Positions 6,948-15,946 of a stretch of 64,000 bases of DNA are shown piece by piece. How positions within the stretch are numbered: the first letter of the stretch is position 1; the number at the start of each line of letters is the position of its first letter. The notes beneath the pieces were generated by a model that was not told the origin of the DNA, searched no databases, and worked only from the letters and a program-made list of their open reading frames with translations. Both the position numbers and the translations under genes were made by a program. This DNA is from UBA2030 sp049969475 (GTDB lineage Bacteria; Bacteroidota; Bacteroidia; Bacteroidales; TTA-H9), in NCBI GenBank assembly GCA_049969475.1, contig JBMFOU010000001.1, positions 186,001-250,000 on the forward strand, in the 5' to 3' direction.

Positions 6948-8564
6948 TTAGAGGGTTTTCAAGTTAACTGCACTGCTGACGGGACGTTCTTTGCCATCGG
7001 GTCCTTTTACAAAGATGTTTCCAACGATAAGCATTTGTCGGGGGCCAAGCTTTGTAATTAAGTTGCGAGCCGCAGCGTCCATAGTGTTTCCATTCACCTG
7101 TACACTCTGGGTTAAGCCTCCTATGCTGGCCAATAATTCAAAGCGTGTAACCGTAAAACGCACCCCGTCAAAAAGAAAATCTTTCAGAATGGCTTCTACC
7201 CTGGCATTTTGTAGATCGCCGACCGAAATATTCTGCCCTGCCATCTTTCCACCCACCACGATCATGGGTTCAGGTACTGGCAGCAGGCGGAACTGGCGCT
7301 CACCCATCAGCTTTTCGCCTTTGTCGATAGTTGAGTAAACCGAGATTTTTACCGTTCCTGGACCTGTAGGTTTAATTTCGTATTTACCTCCACCTTTTTG
7401 CGCGTAGGTGGCAGGCCCTGTGATTTTAACATTTAGTTTATCTGGTGGTACACCTGGAACCGAAACACTGATGGGATTATCTAATCCAATGTAAAATACC
7501 GACATTTTATCGGCTGAGATCACAGCTATGGGTTCTTGAACAACGAACTCATCCGAAAATTCATAGTCCTCGGCCACACCCATAGGATTGGTAATGGTTA
7601 TCACCCCGGCGAATTTCTTAGGGCCGTAATCCATGCCTCCGGTTCCGATTTTTAATAGAGCTAAGCCATCCTGGACATTATTTACCACGGATGCTCCCGC
7701 GGTATATCCAGGTTGCCATCTATCTATACCCAGACGGTACTTAACATTGGGTGTAGTGGTGGTATCGTAGGCAGCAACCAGAATTTCTGCCTGATACTCT
7801 TCGCCCTTAAACAAGTATTTGCGGGTAGGTATTACCTTGGCAGCAATTTTGTTGAACTTGAAATCAGTGGCTGAAATATAGCTGTACAGACGGGCTACCA
7901 CATCATATTCGGCATTTCGGGTTTCTGCAATAAACTTGTTGAGAATAACCATGTCTGCTGCCAAAATGGTATGATAGAAATAATATTTTTCCCAGGTAAG
8001 TAGTTTACCATATTCATCTTTATATACACCCTCTGTTTCAAGTCCTATCCGAACTCGATCCCGATCTTCTGGTTTGACCAACTGAACAATTTTTTCCCTG
8101 AATTCCTTAAATTTAGCTTTTATTTCCTCCGCCCGGCCTTTGGTAACGTCGGTACCCAGGAAGAAACGGGTAGGGTCATCAAAATTGTCTTTTGCTTTTA
8201 CAAAGCGTAGCTTTATGGTATCGGCTTCAGCCCTATCCTTGATGTTTCGGTCAGAGAATAGAATGAGCTCTGTTTTAAGGTTATCAAGGTAGTTTACCAG
8301 ATCATCCGATAACTTCTTAGCTTCCAATGCTTTTTTGTACCAATCCTGTGCTACAGGGCCGCCAATAAGCGATTGTTTTTCGAAACTGGCATAGGTTTCT
8401 TTTAATTTCTTGTCAAAGTTTTCATTGGTTTCCTCCATGCTTTCGTTTACTGTTACAAAAGCATTGATGATATCTTTCGATACGTTCAAGGCAAGTAGGG
8501 CGGTAAGGACGAGGTACATCATCCCTATCATCTTCTGCCTTGGAGTTTCTTTAAATCCTGCCAT
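6948..8564 (-). CDS. gldM: T9SS inner-membrane motor protein GldM/PorM
   Basis: GldM forms the periplasm-spanning shaft of the T9SS/gliding motor and, with GldL, converts proton-motive force into motion. The 538-residue protein starts with the conserved KETPRQKMIGMMYLV segment and a single membrane helix (about 12-32). R9 matches the arginine that in Flavobacterium johnsoniae pairs with the GldL membrane glutamate. The periplasmic part carries a helical D1-like domain (about 35-225) and then beta-rich domains (VISADKMSVFYIGLDNPISV and onwards). It sits 46 bases after gldL and 14 before gldN. Length is typical (about 510-540). Confidence 0.96.
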   Translation of the reverse strand: MAGFKETPRQKMIGMMYLVLTALLALNVSKDIINAFVTVNESMEETNENFDKKLKETYASFEKQSLIGGPVAQDWYKKALEAKKLSDDLVNYLDNLKTELILFSDRNIKDRAEADTIKLRFVKAKDNFDDPTRFFLGTDVTKGRAEEIKAKFKEFREKIVQLVKPEDRDRVRIGLETEGVYKDEYGKLLTWEKYYFYHTILAADMVILNKFIAETRNAEYDVVARLYSYISATDFKFNKIAAKVIPTRKYLFKGEEYQAEILVAAYDTTTTPNVKYRLGIDRWQPGYTAGASVVNNVQDGLALLKIGTGGMDYGPKKFAGVITITNPMGVAEDYEFSDEFVVQEPIAVISADKMSVFYIGLDNPISVSVPGVPPDKLNVKITGPATYAQKGGGKYEIKPTGPGTVKISVYSTIDKGEKLMGERQFRLLPVPEPMIVVGGKMAGQNISVGDLQNARVEAILKDFLFDGVRFTVTRFELLASIGGLTQSVQVNGNTMDAAARNLITKLGPRQMLIVGNIFVKGPDGKERPVSSAVNLKTL

Positions 8565-8610
8565 TGTGTTGCTTTTTTAAAGTTACTTAATTCCGGAGAG
8601 CACTCCTTGA

Positions 8611-9804
8611 TTAAGCTTTAAATGAGGTCATGGCGGAGAGCATGTTGCCGTAAATACTGTTGAGAGCAGCCATGTTCTTCGACAATTGGTCAGCTTGTTG
8701 CTGATATTTCTGTGTGTTTTCGATGGTAGCTTGAAGTTGTTGAAGCAAAGTATCATAAGCTTTCTGAAGTTCCACAGTTTTTTGAACCTGACTAGTTGTG
8801 CCATTTATTTGGGCCTCTATAGCCTGGTTAAGCGCTGCTACATTTTGTCCGAAATGTCCGGTAATCTCTGAAGTATTCTTCAATTTGTTGAGGAAGTCAC
8901 TGAAAGCCTGAATAGTGGTACCCATAGCTTGGGTGCTCTCTTCCTGAGTTTTCAGTTGAATTTCATATATGGCATTAAGGCTAGCCATATTGCGGGTAAT
9001 ACGACTGAGTTGTTCTTTATATCCCTGCGCATCTTCAGGATTGAGTTGAATGACCTGGGCGGCTTTCTGTAAAGTTTCGGCAGAAGCTGCATATTTTTCC
9101 GTGAGCATGGCGGCAGAAGCACTTGCTTTGGCCAGATTTTCGCCAAGTTTTTCGCGTTGTTCAGCCTCATGCTTTAGCGATTCAGAGATTTGTGCGTAGG
9201 CAGAATTTAATTGTGTAGAGCTGTTGGCCACTCCTTTCAGGTTATGTGCATGTTCCTGAGCAAATTTCGATTCTAACTCGAGGGCTTCTGCCGTTTGCTG
9301 ATAGGCGGTTCCTAAACGCGAAGCGCTTTGATTAACAGTCTTAATGGTATTTATAAAATCGTTTGAGGCCAGGGCTACTCCACTTACTTCATTGAGATTC
9401 TGCAAAGTTTTGTTGAGGTTTTTTAACCCATGTCCCAAACTTTGTATGAGATTTTCTTCGATGTTAGCGTTTTTGAGCATTTTATCAAGCTCAGAGGTGA
9501 GACTTTCCTCTTCGGGGAGCAGGCCCTGTTCTTTCATGAGTTCAATTTCTTCGGGCGTATGATAGATGCCGGCCAGTTGGGGATAAACCAAGCTCCAGTC
9601 AGGTTCTACATAGGGGGGCTCAAAAGCAGAGAAGAAGAAGATGGTGGCTTCAGTAAGCAGACCCACGAAAAGCATTATATCAGCTCCCTTAATGTGTGTG
9701 ATTTTAAACAACGCACCCACAATAACGATTGAAGCTCCTATTCCGTAGAGCTTACTCATGAATTTTTTATACGCCTTGCTTTTTAGAAGTTCACTGAATT
9801 TCAT
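8611..9804 (-). CDS. gldL: T9SS motor protein GldL/PorL with a long coiled-coil tail
   Basis: GldL is the inner-membrane partner of GldM; five GldL subunits surround two GldM helices. Two membrane helices are visible (about 19-36 and 41-60), with E52 in LLTEATIFFFSAFEPP matching the proton-coupling glutamate and the PYVEPDW segment after it. The cytoplasmic tail (about 95-397) is a long heptad-type, Ala/Gln/Asn-rich region with recurring LNxxY patterns (TQLNSAYAQI, LAALNSIYGNM-like), predicted coiled coil. At 397 residues it is longer than the Flavobacterium GldL (about 215 residues as I recall), closer to Bacteroidales PorL. It lies 59 bases after gldK. Confidence 0.95.
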   Translation of the reverse strand: MKFSELLKSKAYKKFMSKLYGIGASIVIVGALFKITHIKGADIMLFVGLLTEATIFFFSAFEPPYVEPDWSLVYPQLAGIYHTPEEIELMKEQGLLPEEESLTSELDKMLKNANIEENLIQSLGHGLKNLNKTLQNLNEVSGVALASNDFINTIKTVNQSASRLGTAYQQTAEALELESKFAQEHAHNLKGVANSSTQLNSAYAQISESLKHEAEQREKLGENLAKASASAAMLTEKYAASAETLQKAAQVIQLNPEDAQGYKEQLSRITRNMASLNAIYEIQLKTQEESTQAMGTTIQAFSDFLNKLKNTSEITGHFGQNVAALNQAIEAQINGTTSQVQKTVELQKAYDTLLQQLQATIENTQKYQQQADQLSKNMAALNSIYGNMLSAMTSFKA

Positions 9805-9863
9805 GGTTTCAAGAGGTTTTGGTATCTAAAACGATTTTTTTGTTGGGTTAAGGTTGAAAGTTT

Positions 9864-11279
9864 TTATTTATAAACCTCAGATGAACGAGCCGGGTTGTCG
9901 TCTTTGTTGCGGCCGAGGTACGACTGGACGCATCGGAAGCCTATGAAAGAGCGAGCTGAGTCCTGATATTCGTAAGAGCGCGTACTTACTTGCAAGAAAT
10001 AACTCACGTCTTTCCATGAACCACCCCGTATTACCTTGCGTTTCATAACAGCGGGGTCATCGTAATTGGCGTGATAGGTGTATGAGGAGTTGAGGTCCCA
10101 GGTAAAGTTGTACGAGCTTTCGTCGAAAGCACTGTTGGTCCATTCGGCCACGTTACCGGCCATATCATACAATCCGAAGTCGTTGGGCGGATAGTGGGCA
10201 ACGATTACGGTGTAAAGTCCTCCGTCGGCTACATAGTTTCCACGACCGGGTTTAAAGTTAGCCAGGAAACATCCTTTCTGATTGCGGGGATAAGGACCGC
10301 CCCAGGGATAGGGGTTGAGTTCGTTTCCTCCGCGTGCTGCCCATTCCCATTCCGATTCGGTGGGCAGTCTGAAATCGTTGACCAGGGTTTCCCGCTTACG
10401 GGTCATCAGATAGCTGTTCATGTACTCGGTACGCCACACGCAAAAGGCTTCTGCCTGCTTCCAGTTAACTCCAACCACGGGATAGTTGTCGTAGGCTGGG
10501 TGCCAGAAATAGGTTTTGGCCATTGGTTCATTATATGCATAGGTAAAATCGCTGATCCAGACTAATGTGTCGGGGTAAACGGGCACCACCTCTTCTTTCA
10601 CAAAGGCCCTGCGATTTCCTTCTGCAACAATATTTTGGGGATAAGTGCCTCCTTCACCAGTAATACGCCCTTGTTGGTCGCGGTTGTATTGGTAACGGTT
10701 TTCGGGCCGGGCTGCCTTGGGCAGGTCAACCCAGAAGTAGCGGTAAAAGAGTTTACGGGTATCAATTTCTTTTCGTCTAAAAAACCTTTCTTCTTCCGGT
10801 AGGAAAAGTTCATCCAGCGGGTTTTGAGTGCCTTCTTGCAGTTTGCGGCCTTCCCAATCGATTTTCTGCTTCCAGTTGATTTTGTAGTATGGATTAGCCG
10901 TCCCAAATTGTATGGGTTGTCCCTGCCGGTCAGAAACAAAATGTTCCCCAAAATCAGGACCTGCATTCCCCAGAATGGTATGGGCTATGGAATCTCTTAC
11001 CCAATACACGAATTGACGGTACTCGTTGTTGGTAATCTCTGTTTCGTCCATGTAGAATGCGGCCACCGAAATGGTCTTGGGTTGGTGAACATTGGCATAA
11101 GGGACGTCCTGATCGCCTGTTCCCATAGTGAAACTGCCCAGGGGAATAAAGGTCATTCCATAGGGGTCGGGCTGGTAAAACTTAGGTCGATTGGGAACGC
11201 CCGTCAGTTCACCGTTTCCGGTGTTGCCACAACTGCTCAGTACTGCGGCAGCAATGACCAGGTAAAGCAGTTTTTTCAT
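9864..11279 (-). CDS. gldK: T9SS outer-membrane ring lipoprotein GldK/PorK
   Basis: GldK/PorK is an outer-membrane-anchored lipoprotein that forms the large periplasmic T9SS ring with GldN. The 471-residue product, taken from the ATG at 11279, has a lipoprotein signal with lipobox LSSC (cysteine near residue 17). The mature part is a formylglycine-generating-enzyme/SUMF1-like fold: GSFTMGTGDQD, DETEITNNEYRQF, RLPTESEWEWAARGG, YDMAGNVAEWT and RVIRGGSWKDVSYF. The enzyme residues of true FGEs are not expected to work here. An in-frame ATG 30 bases upstream would spoil the lipoprotein signal, so I reject it. It lies 79 bases after the porP-like gene. Confidence 0.96.
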   Translation of the reverse strand: MKKLLYLVIAAAVLSSCGNTGNGELTGVPNRPKFYQPDPYGMTFIPLGSFTMGTGDQDVPYANVHQPKTISVAAFYMDETEITNNEYRQFVYWVRDSIAHTILGNAGPDFGEHFVSDRQGQPIQFGTANPYYKINWKQKIDWEGRKLQEGTQNPLDELFLPEEERFFRRKEIDTRKLFYRYFWVDLPKAARPENRYQYNRDQQGRITGEGGTYPQNIVAEGNRRAFVKEEVVPVYPDTLVWISDFTYAYNEPMAKTYFWHPAYDNYPVVGVNWKQAEAFCVWRTEYMNSYLMTRKRETLVNDFRLPTESEWEWAARGGNELNPYPWGGPYPRNQKGCFLANFKPGRGNYVADGGLYTVIVAHYPPNDFGLYDMAGNVAEWTNSAFDESSYNFTWDLNSSYTYHANYDDPAVMKRKVIRGGSWKDVSYFLQVSTRSYEYQDSARSFIGFRCVQSYLGRNKDDNPARSSEVYK

Positions 11280-11358
11280 GTTGGTCCGGTGGTTATGTTT
11301 TGTCAGCATCTATGTATTTCGCTTTCAAATTATCAAAGGAGCAAAAATAAAAACAATT

Positions 11359-12321
11359 TCACAAATAGCGGGTGTTTCGGTAGCCCCGGGGTGCTTTTTC
11401 CAGTTCGAGTTTAAACCGGTAATTAAGAACGATTTCATGGCTTCCGGTACTACCAGCCCCACCCAATTTTGACGTCGTCAAATCATAGGAATAGCCCAAT
11501 CGGAAGCTTTTGTAGGTAACACCTATTAGCAGGGCCAAGGCATCCTGCAACCGGTAGGTGATTCCACCCCAAAATTTGTCGTTATAAACGGCAAGGGTGT
11601 TTAGGTCAATCTGCGAAGAGACAAAGTCGGTTTTCAGTAAAACCGAAGGTTCCAGTCGAATGAGCGGATTGTCGGGTAAGACGTAGTAAAAACCGCCCTG
11701 GAGGTAGTAATGTCTTTTAAGGTTGAAATTGGCCGTTTCTACGCCAAGGGTGGCTCCGGTTTGCAGTAGCTGTGAAGTGGATAGGCCAGCGTAATATTTT
11801 TTGGGAACTTCATAATAAACGCCTAGTCCCAAATCTACCATCATGGTTTTCTCTTCCGCGGTAGCCAATATAGGGTCACCCGGTTGGGTGGGTTTAAACT
11901 TTGAAAAATCAATAGATTTATTTAAGAATCCTACCACTGGTCCAAAAGCCAGAGTGCCATTCCAAAACTCAGTTCTATATGCGTAATTAATCCGCAAGCC
12001 AATATTTTTCTCGAACCCCAATTTATCGTTCAAAATAGAAAGGCCTAATCCTCCTCTTAGCAAACTTACGGGCATATCCATGGTAAGCAGAAAGGTCTGG
12101 GGGGCTACCTTATTTCCATCAACATCCTTAAATCCCAGCCATTGCTCGCGCATGAGGCCGGTAACAGAAATGTCGCCACTGCTCCCCGCAAAAGCTGGGT
12201 TAACCGCCATCTGCGTAAACATATTGTGAGTGTACTGCGGCTCCTGCTGCGACCACAATATACTGCCCCACAATATGAACGCCATCGCTAATGAAAGGGG
12301 AGCTAAGCGTTTAATCCTCAT
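11359..12321 (-). CDS. porP: T9SS outer-membrane protein PorP/SprF family
   Basis: PorP/SprF proteins are outer-membrane beta barrels that anchor or present type IX secretion and gliding components, and one lies immediately upstream of gldK in many Bacteroidota. This 320-residue product shows a signal peptide ending in SILWSQ, the family N-terminus QYTHNMFTQMAVNPAFAGS, REQWLGF, PVSLLRGGLGLSILNDKLG and repeated amphipathic strands up to the end. Starts at 12321 (MRIK) and 12330 (MAEM) are both possible; the longer frame reaching 12378 would place extra residues before the signal peptide. It heads the five-gene T9SS operon. Confidence 0.9.
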   Translation of the reverse strand: MRIKRLAPLSLAMAFILWGSILWSQQEPQYTHNMFTQMAVNPAFAGSSGDISVTGLMREQWLGFKDVDGNKVAPQTFLLTMDMPVSLLRGGLGLSILNDKLGFEKNIGLRINYAYRTEFWNGTLAFGPVVGFLNKSIDFSKFKPTQPGDPILATAEEKTMMVDLGLGVYYEVPKKYYAGLSTSQLLQTGATLGVETANFNLKRHYYLQGGFYYVLPDNPLIRLEPSVLLKTDFVSSQIDLNTLAVYNDKFWGGITYRLQDALALLIGVTYKSFRLGYSYDLTTSKLGGAGSTGSHEIVLNYRFKLELEKAPRGYRNTRYL

Positions 12322-12640
12322 TTCTGCCATCCCACTGAAATCGGGTATAAAGTAAAACAGAATAGTTGAATTGAGCAACGTTTACCCCAGAACAATCTCT
12401 CAACCCTTCGGAAAGATCCCGTAGGGAAAAGGTCTCCGGTATCTGACTACCTGTGAGGTCTGTAAAGCTTGATCTTTCGGTACACGCTGCTAATTTAACT
12501 CAAAGTTAGTTTGTTTATTGTATTTAATGATGTTCCTTTTTACACTTTTTCACTCCGTGCCTTACATTGTGCCTTCTATTCAGCTACCTGGCAGGTGCAG
12601 TGTTTGTCCTATCTTTGCAAACCCGCAATTGAAATACCTT
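12322..12640. other. Divergent intergenic region porP / yitT (319 bp)
   Basis: No gene is supported here. GAAAGATC (12411-12418) and GATCTTTC (12471-12478) form an 8-bp inverted repeat enclosing a small GGTA/TACC hairpin (12438-12451), so the region could fold into a branched RNA on either strand. The yitT -7 box lies at 12610-12617. Confidence 0.45.
12610..12617 (+). promoter_or_regulatory. -7 box of the yitT pair
   Basis: TATCTTTG matches TAnnTTTG. It lies 23 bases before the ATG at 12641 and inside the longer open frame that begins at 12518, which supports the downstream start. Confidence 0.55.
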
Positions 12641-13561
12641 ATGGTAAATTTTCAGCAAATTTTTACACGAGATAATTTGTTGTCTTACAGCATGGTGGTT
12701 ATTGGAGCCTTTATCATGGCTGCTGGTTTTGTGCTGTTTATCAACCCATATCATATCGTACCGGGTGGCGTATATGGCATTGGGATAGTAGTCCATTACC
12801 TCACCAAAGGGTGGTTCGATGTATGGCCTGATGGCATTCCGGTGGGTCTGGTGGGCCTTAGTCTCGATATTCCTTTGATAATTATTGGAATGCGCCTGCT
12901 GGGCGCTCATTTTGGAGCAAAGACCGTGGTGGGGTCGCTGCTTATGTCGAATTTTATGATGATTTTAACGTGGTTTATCGGGGAAAACGATCCTTTGGGT
13001 CTGAGTAATGATGTCCTGTTGAGCTGCATTTTTGGAGGAGTTACGGTAGGTCTGGGGCTGGGCATCATTTTCAGAGCGAGAGCCACTAGTGGAGGAAGTG
13101 ATATTGTGGCTATGATTATTGCAAAATATACTCGCCTACCTGTAGGCCAGTTGCTTATTGTTGTAGATTCTATCATTGTACTGGTTGGACTGGTAACCTT
13201 TGGCGATTGGCGTATTCCGCTTTATTCGTGGATAGTTATTTTCATTACGGGTCGTGTCATCGACGTCATTGTAGAGGGTTTGAGCTACGAAAAGTCAGTT
13301 TTTATTATATCCAATTATCCGGAGCTTATCCGCGACAAAATCATTCATGATCTTCACCGCGGAGGTACCTACATCGAAGGTACTGGTATGTATCAGGGTC
13401 AACCCCGCAAGGTCATTCATACGGTAATGTCGCGCAGAGAACTTTCTCTGCTTAAGGATTACATCCGGCAGGTAGATCCCGGTGCTTTTGTAACGGTGAC
13501 CGATGCCAGTGAGATTTTGGGAGAAGGATTTAAGTCTTTGTCGGAAAAGGTAACAGGATAA
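12641..13561 (+). CDS. YitT family membrane protein (copy 1)
   Basis: A 306-residue inner-membrane protein of the YitT/DUF161 family with about five to six helices in the N-terminal two thirds (for example YSMVVIGAFIMAAGFVLFI) and a C-terminal soluble DUF2179 domain (about 220-306: GTYIEGTGMYQGQPRKVIHTVMSRRE, ASEILGEGF). The GGVYGIGI and RARATSGGSDIVAMI segments are family signatures. The biochemical function of the family is unknown. The open frame extends upstream to 12518, but a -7 promoter box lies inside that extension, so the ATG at 12641 is chosen. The second copy follows 15 bases downstream. Confidence 0.85.
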   Translation: MVNFQQIFTRDNLLSYSMVVIGAFIMAAGFVLFINPYHIVPGGVYGIGIVVHYLTKGWFDVWPDGIPVGLVGLSLDIPLIIIGMRLLGAHFGAKTVVGSLLMSNFMMILTWFIGENDPLGLSNDVLLSCIFGGVTVGLGLGIIFRARATSGGSDIVAMIIAKYTRLPVGQLLIVVDSIIVLVGLVTFGDWRIPLYSWIVIFITGRVIDVIVEGLSYEKSVFIISNYPELIRDKIIHDLHRGGTYIEGTGMYQGQPRKVIHTVMSRRELSLLKDYIRQVDPGAFVTVTDASEILGEGFKSLSEKVTG

Positions 13562-13576
13562 AATCCCTGAGAAGCC

Positions 13577-14470
13577 ATGTCATTCATCTCACACGAAAAG
13601 TTATTCAGTCGCAGATGGTTTGCTGCATACGGGCAGATTGTGGTCGGAGCGGCATTACTGGCTGCTGGTTATGTCTTGTTTATTACTCCCTATAAAGTGG
13701 TACCGGGTGGGGTTTATGGTATAAGCATCATTTTGCATCATTTATTGGGCACGCCTGTTGGGCTCACAGCCCTGGCGTTCAATATTCCTATTACCATTCT
13801 GGCTACTCGGATTTTAGGACCACGTTATGGGGTAAAAACCATTACGGGTTTTGTGCTTACGGCCATTTTCATCGACGGACTTACTTATATACTGGGAGGG
13901 GATCCTCTGGGAATTGGCTCAGAAGTGCTCATGTCTTCGATATATGGGGGAGTTTTTATCGGAGTCGGAGTGGGCCTGCTCTTCAGAGCCCGGGCTTCGT
14001 GCGGGGGCACTGATGTGGTTTCTATGATGTTATCGAAATATACAGGTCGGCCCGTCGGGCAGCTTATGATTACCGTAGACAGCCTGATTGTGCTCCTTGG
14101 TTTTGTGTTTTTCGGCGATTGGAAAATACCTCTTTACAGTATTGTGACCATTTTTGTCATAGGACAGGTGGTGGATATAGTGATGCAGGGTATCAGCTAT
14201 AATAAATGCTTGCTGATTGTTTCCGACAAGCACGAAGAAATTGGTACACGCATTCTTCATCATCTCGAAAGAGGAGGCACCTACTTTAAAGCCAGAGGTT
14301 TATTTTCTGACAAAGAACGTCCGATGATTTTTACTGTTATGAGTCGTCGCGAAACGGCTATTCTTCAGGCTGCTATCAAAGATATTGACCCTAAGGCTTT
14401 TATAACGGTGATGGATGCCAGTGAAATTTTGGGCGAGGGGTTTCGTCCCCTGGCCGAGTCGGCCGATTAA
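13577..14470 (+). CDS. YitT family membrane protein (copy 2)
   Basis: A 297-residue paralogue of the preceding protein with the same layout: membrane helices, GGVYGISII, a RARASCGGTDVVSMM segment, then the DUF2179 domain (FKARGLFSDKERPMIFTVMSRRE, ASEILGEGF). The two proteins align along their whole length, so this is a tandem duplication, but they have clearly diverged, suggesting an old event and perhaps a heteromeric complex (inference). It ends four bases before the convergent barrel gene on the other strand. Confidence 0.86.
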   Translation: MSFISHEKLFSRRWFAAYGQIVVGAALLAAGYVLFITPYKVVPGGVYGISIILHHLLGTPVGLTALAFNIPITILATRILGPRYGVKTITGFVLTAIFIDGLTYILGGDPLGIGSEVLMSSIYGGVFIGVGVGLLFRARASCGGTDVVSMMLSKYTGRPVGQLMITVDSLIVLLGFVFFGDWKIPLYSIVTIFVIGQVVDIVMQGISYNKCLLIVSDKHEEIGTRILHHLERGGTYFKARGLFSDKERPMIFTVMSRRETAILQAAIKDIDPKAFITVMDASEILGEGFRPLAESAD

Positions 14471-14474
14471 CCCA

Positions 14475-15827
14475 CTAAAACATGAAATTTAGGTTGATGT
14501 AAAGCCCACTGGTACCATCACGGCGATCGGTAGCACGGCCATAATTTACCGCAACCACGAAATTCTGGTTCATGGCTATATAGAGCCCGCCGCCAAGCCC
14601 TAAGTGCAGGGCATCGTGGGCTTCGCCTTCATAATTGGGCCTTTCGCTTGCTGGTATTTTGGTGAAGTCAACCGGATAATCTTTTACAATTTTGCCCCCA
14701 TCGGCAAAACCGCTCAGGGCAACGTAAAAGTTTTGCCGCCAGATGTATCTTTTAACAACTTTCCAGCGCAGTTCCATGTTTCCATAGGCCACTGCATCAC
14801 CCACCACGCGATTAAGCAGGATACCACGCAGGGTTCGGCTTCCTCCCAGCCCGTCCACGGTTGTGGTTTTGGGAAATGAATTTACCATGTAGTTTTCCAT
14901 GAACCAGGGAGTTTTACCTGCCAGGGTGCCCTGATAACCCAGACGTCCGGCAAAAGTAAGCCGGTCGCGTATGAGGGTGAAATACTGACGATGGATGATT
15001 ACCCATTTGGTATATGAATCCAAATTAGGATCGATAGCAGGAGAGTAGGCCAGCAATACCTCACTCCAAATACCCCTGTTGGGATTTGCTTCATTATCGC
15101 GAGTGTCGTATATCAGGCCGGCTTTTAGGTTTATTATTCTGCCTCCCTCTTTTTCTTTTTCCGGAATTAAACCCCATTCCACATATTTTTCGTACAGACC
15201 GGGAACATTGGGTAAAATATCGTCGCCTTCAAGTCCTTTGTTAAGTTTGTCCAGGTTTACCTGTCCTATTTTTACATGGAAGAAAGCTAACCCTCCCATA
15301 ATGCGTATTGGATATCCTTCAAGGGGCTTTTGCAAACCTGCATCCACGCGCAGCAACTGCCTTTCGAGTCTGTAAAACATGCGGGTTTTGTATTCAGGGT
15401 CGTTCGGGTCTTCCCAGGCAGAATTGTATTTGGCTTTAAAACCATTAAAACCATAGAAATCGAGCGCCTGCTGGGTTAAAAAACTTATATCAGTCGTTAT
15501 ACGAAGATTCCAGGGAAGAAGATATTTGCTGTCGAAAAACAGCTGGTTAATGCCCCCACCTTTGGTGGTGCGGCTCCATTCGGTGTAAAACGAATACCGG
15601 TAATCAGGATAAAGCGTTCCATCTCCGTAATTGAAAATATTGGCCAGAACTCCGTACTGAAATCCAATGTCGGTATTAAAAGTAATCGCAGGTAGCGCTC
15701 CAAGATTCCATCCCTGCTTGGGTTTTTCAGTGATGGTATCTTTTGTGATGGTTTTATCCTGAGCTTGCACGCTCAAAGAGGTAATAAATACGCAGGTCAG
15801 TAATATGAAATGATTTGAGAGTTTCAT
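14475..15827 (-). CDS. BamA/Omp85-like outer-membrane beta-barrel protein
   Basis: A 450-residue outer-membrane protein with signal peptide (about 1-23, ending SVQAQ), no POTRA domains visible, and a barrel of alternating strands ending in a terminal phenylalanine (NFMF). The segments GIWSEVLLAYSP, GLGGSRTLRGIL and the GLGGGLYIAMNQNFVVAVNYG strand fit the bacterial surface antigen (Omp85) barrel, with GLGGSRTLRG resembling the loop-6 VRGF/Y motif region. Role (lipid or protein insertion, or other) is unknown for this POTRA-less group. An in-frame ATG at 15854 would precede the signal peptide; 15827 is preferred. It is convergent with the yitT pair. Confidence 0.75.
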   Translation of the reverse strand: MKLSNHFILLTCVFITSLSVQAQDKTITKDTITEKPKQGWNLGALPAITFNTDIGFQYGVLANIFNYGDGTLYPDYRYSFYTEWSRTTKGGGINQLFFDSKYLLPWNLRITTDISFLTQQALDFYGFNGFKAKYNSAWEDPNDPEYKTRMFYRLERQLLRVDAGLQKPLEGYPIRIMGGLAFFHVKIGQVNLDKLNKGLEGDDILPNVPGLYEKYVEWGLIPEKEKEGGRIINLKAGLIYDTRDNEANPNRGIWSEVLLAYSPAIDPNLDSYTKWVIIHRQYFTLIRDRLTFAGRLGYQGTLAGKTPWFMENYMVNSFPKTTTVDGLGGSRTLRGILLNRVVGDAVAYGNMELRWKVVKRYIWRQNFYVALSGFADGGKIVKDYPVDFTKIPASERPNYEGEAHDALHLGLGGGLYIAMNQNFVVAVNYGRATDRRDGTSGLYINLNFMF

Positions 15828-15914
15828 AGGAAGAAAATACGTTCTAAATAGCAAACATACGAAATGAATCCTTAGTATGCTAGGGTTAAAGTCTGGGGCC
15901 TGGTCTAATTTTTG

Positions 15915-15922
15915 TAACTTTG
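15915..15922 (+). promoter_or_regulatory. -7 box for PorT-like gene
   Basis: TAACTTTG matches TAnnTTTG, 24 bases before the ATG at 15947; no clear TTG at -33. It argues against the upstream TTG start at 15920, which overlaps the box. Confidence 0.5.
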
Positions 15923-15946
15923 TGGTCTCATTTTTATTTAGAAATC

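Noticed and set aside
10824..11414. A 196-codon plus-strand frame opposite gldK
   Set aside because: gldK carries all family motifs on the minus strand and the antisense product has none.
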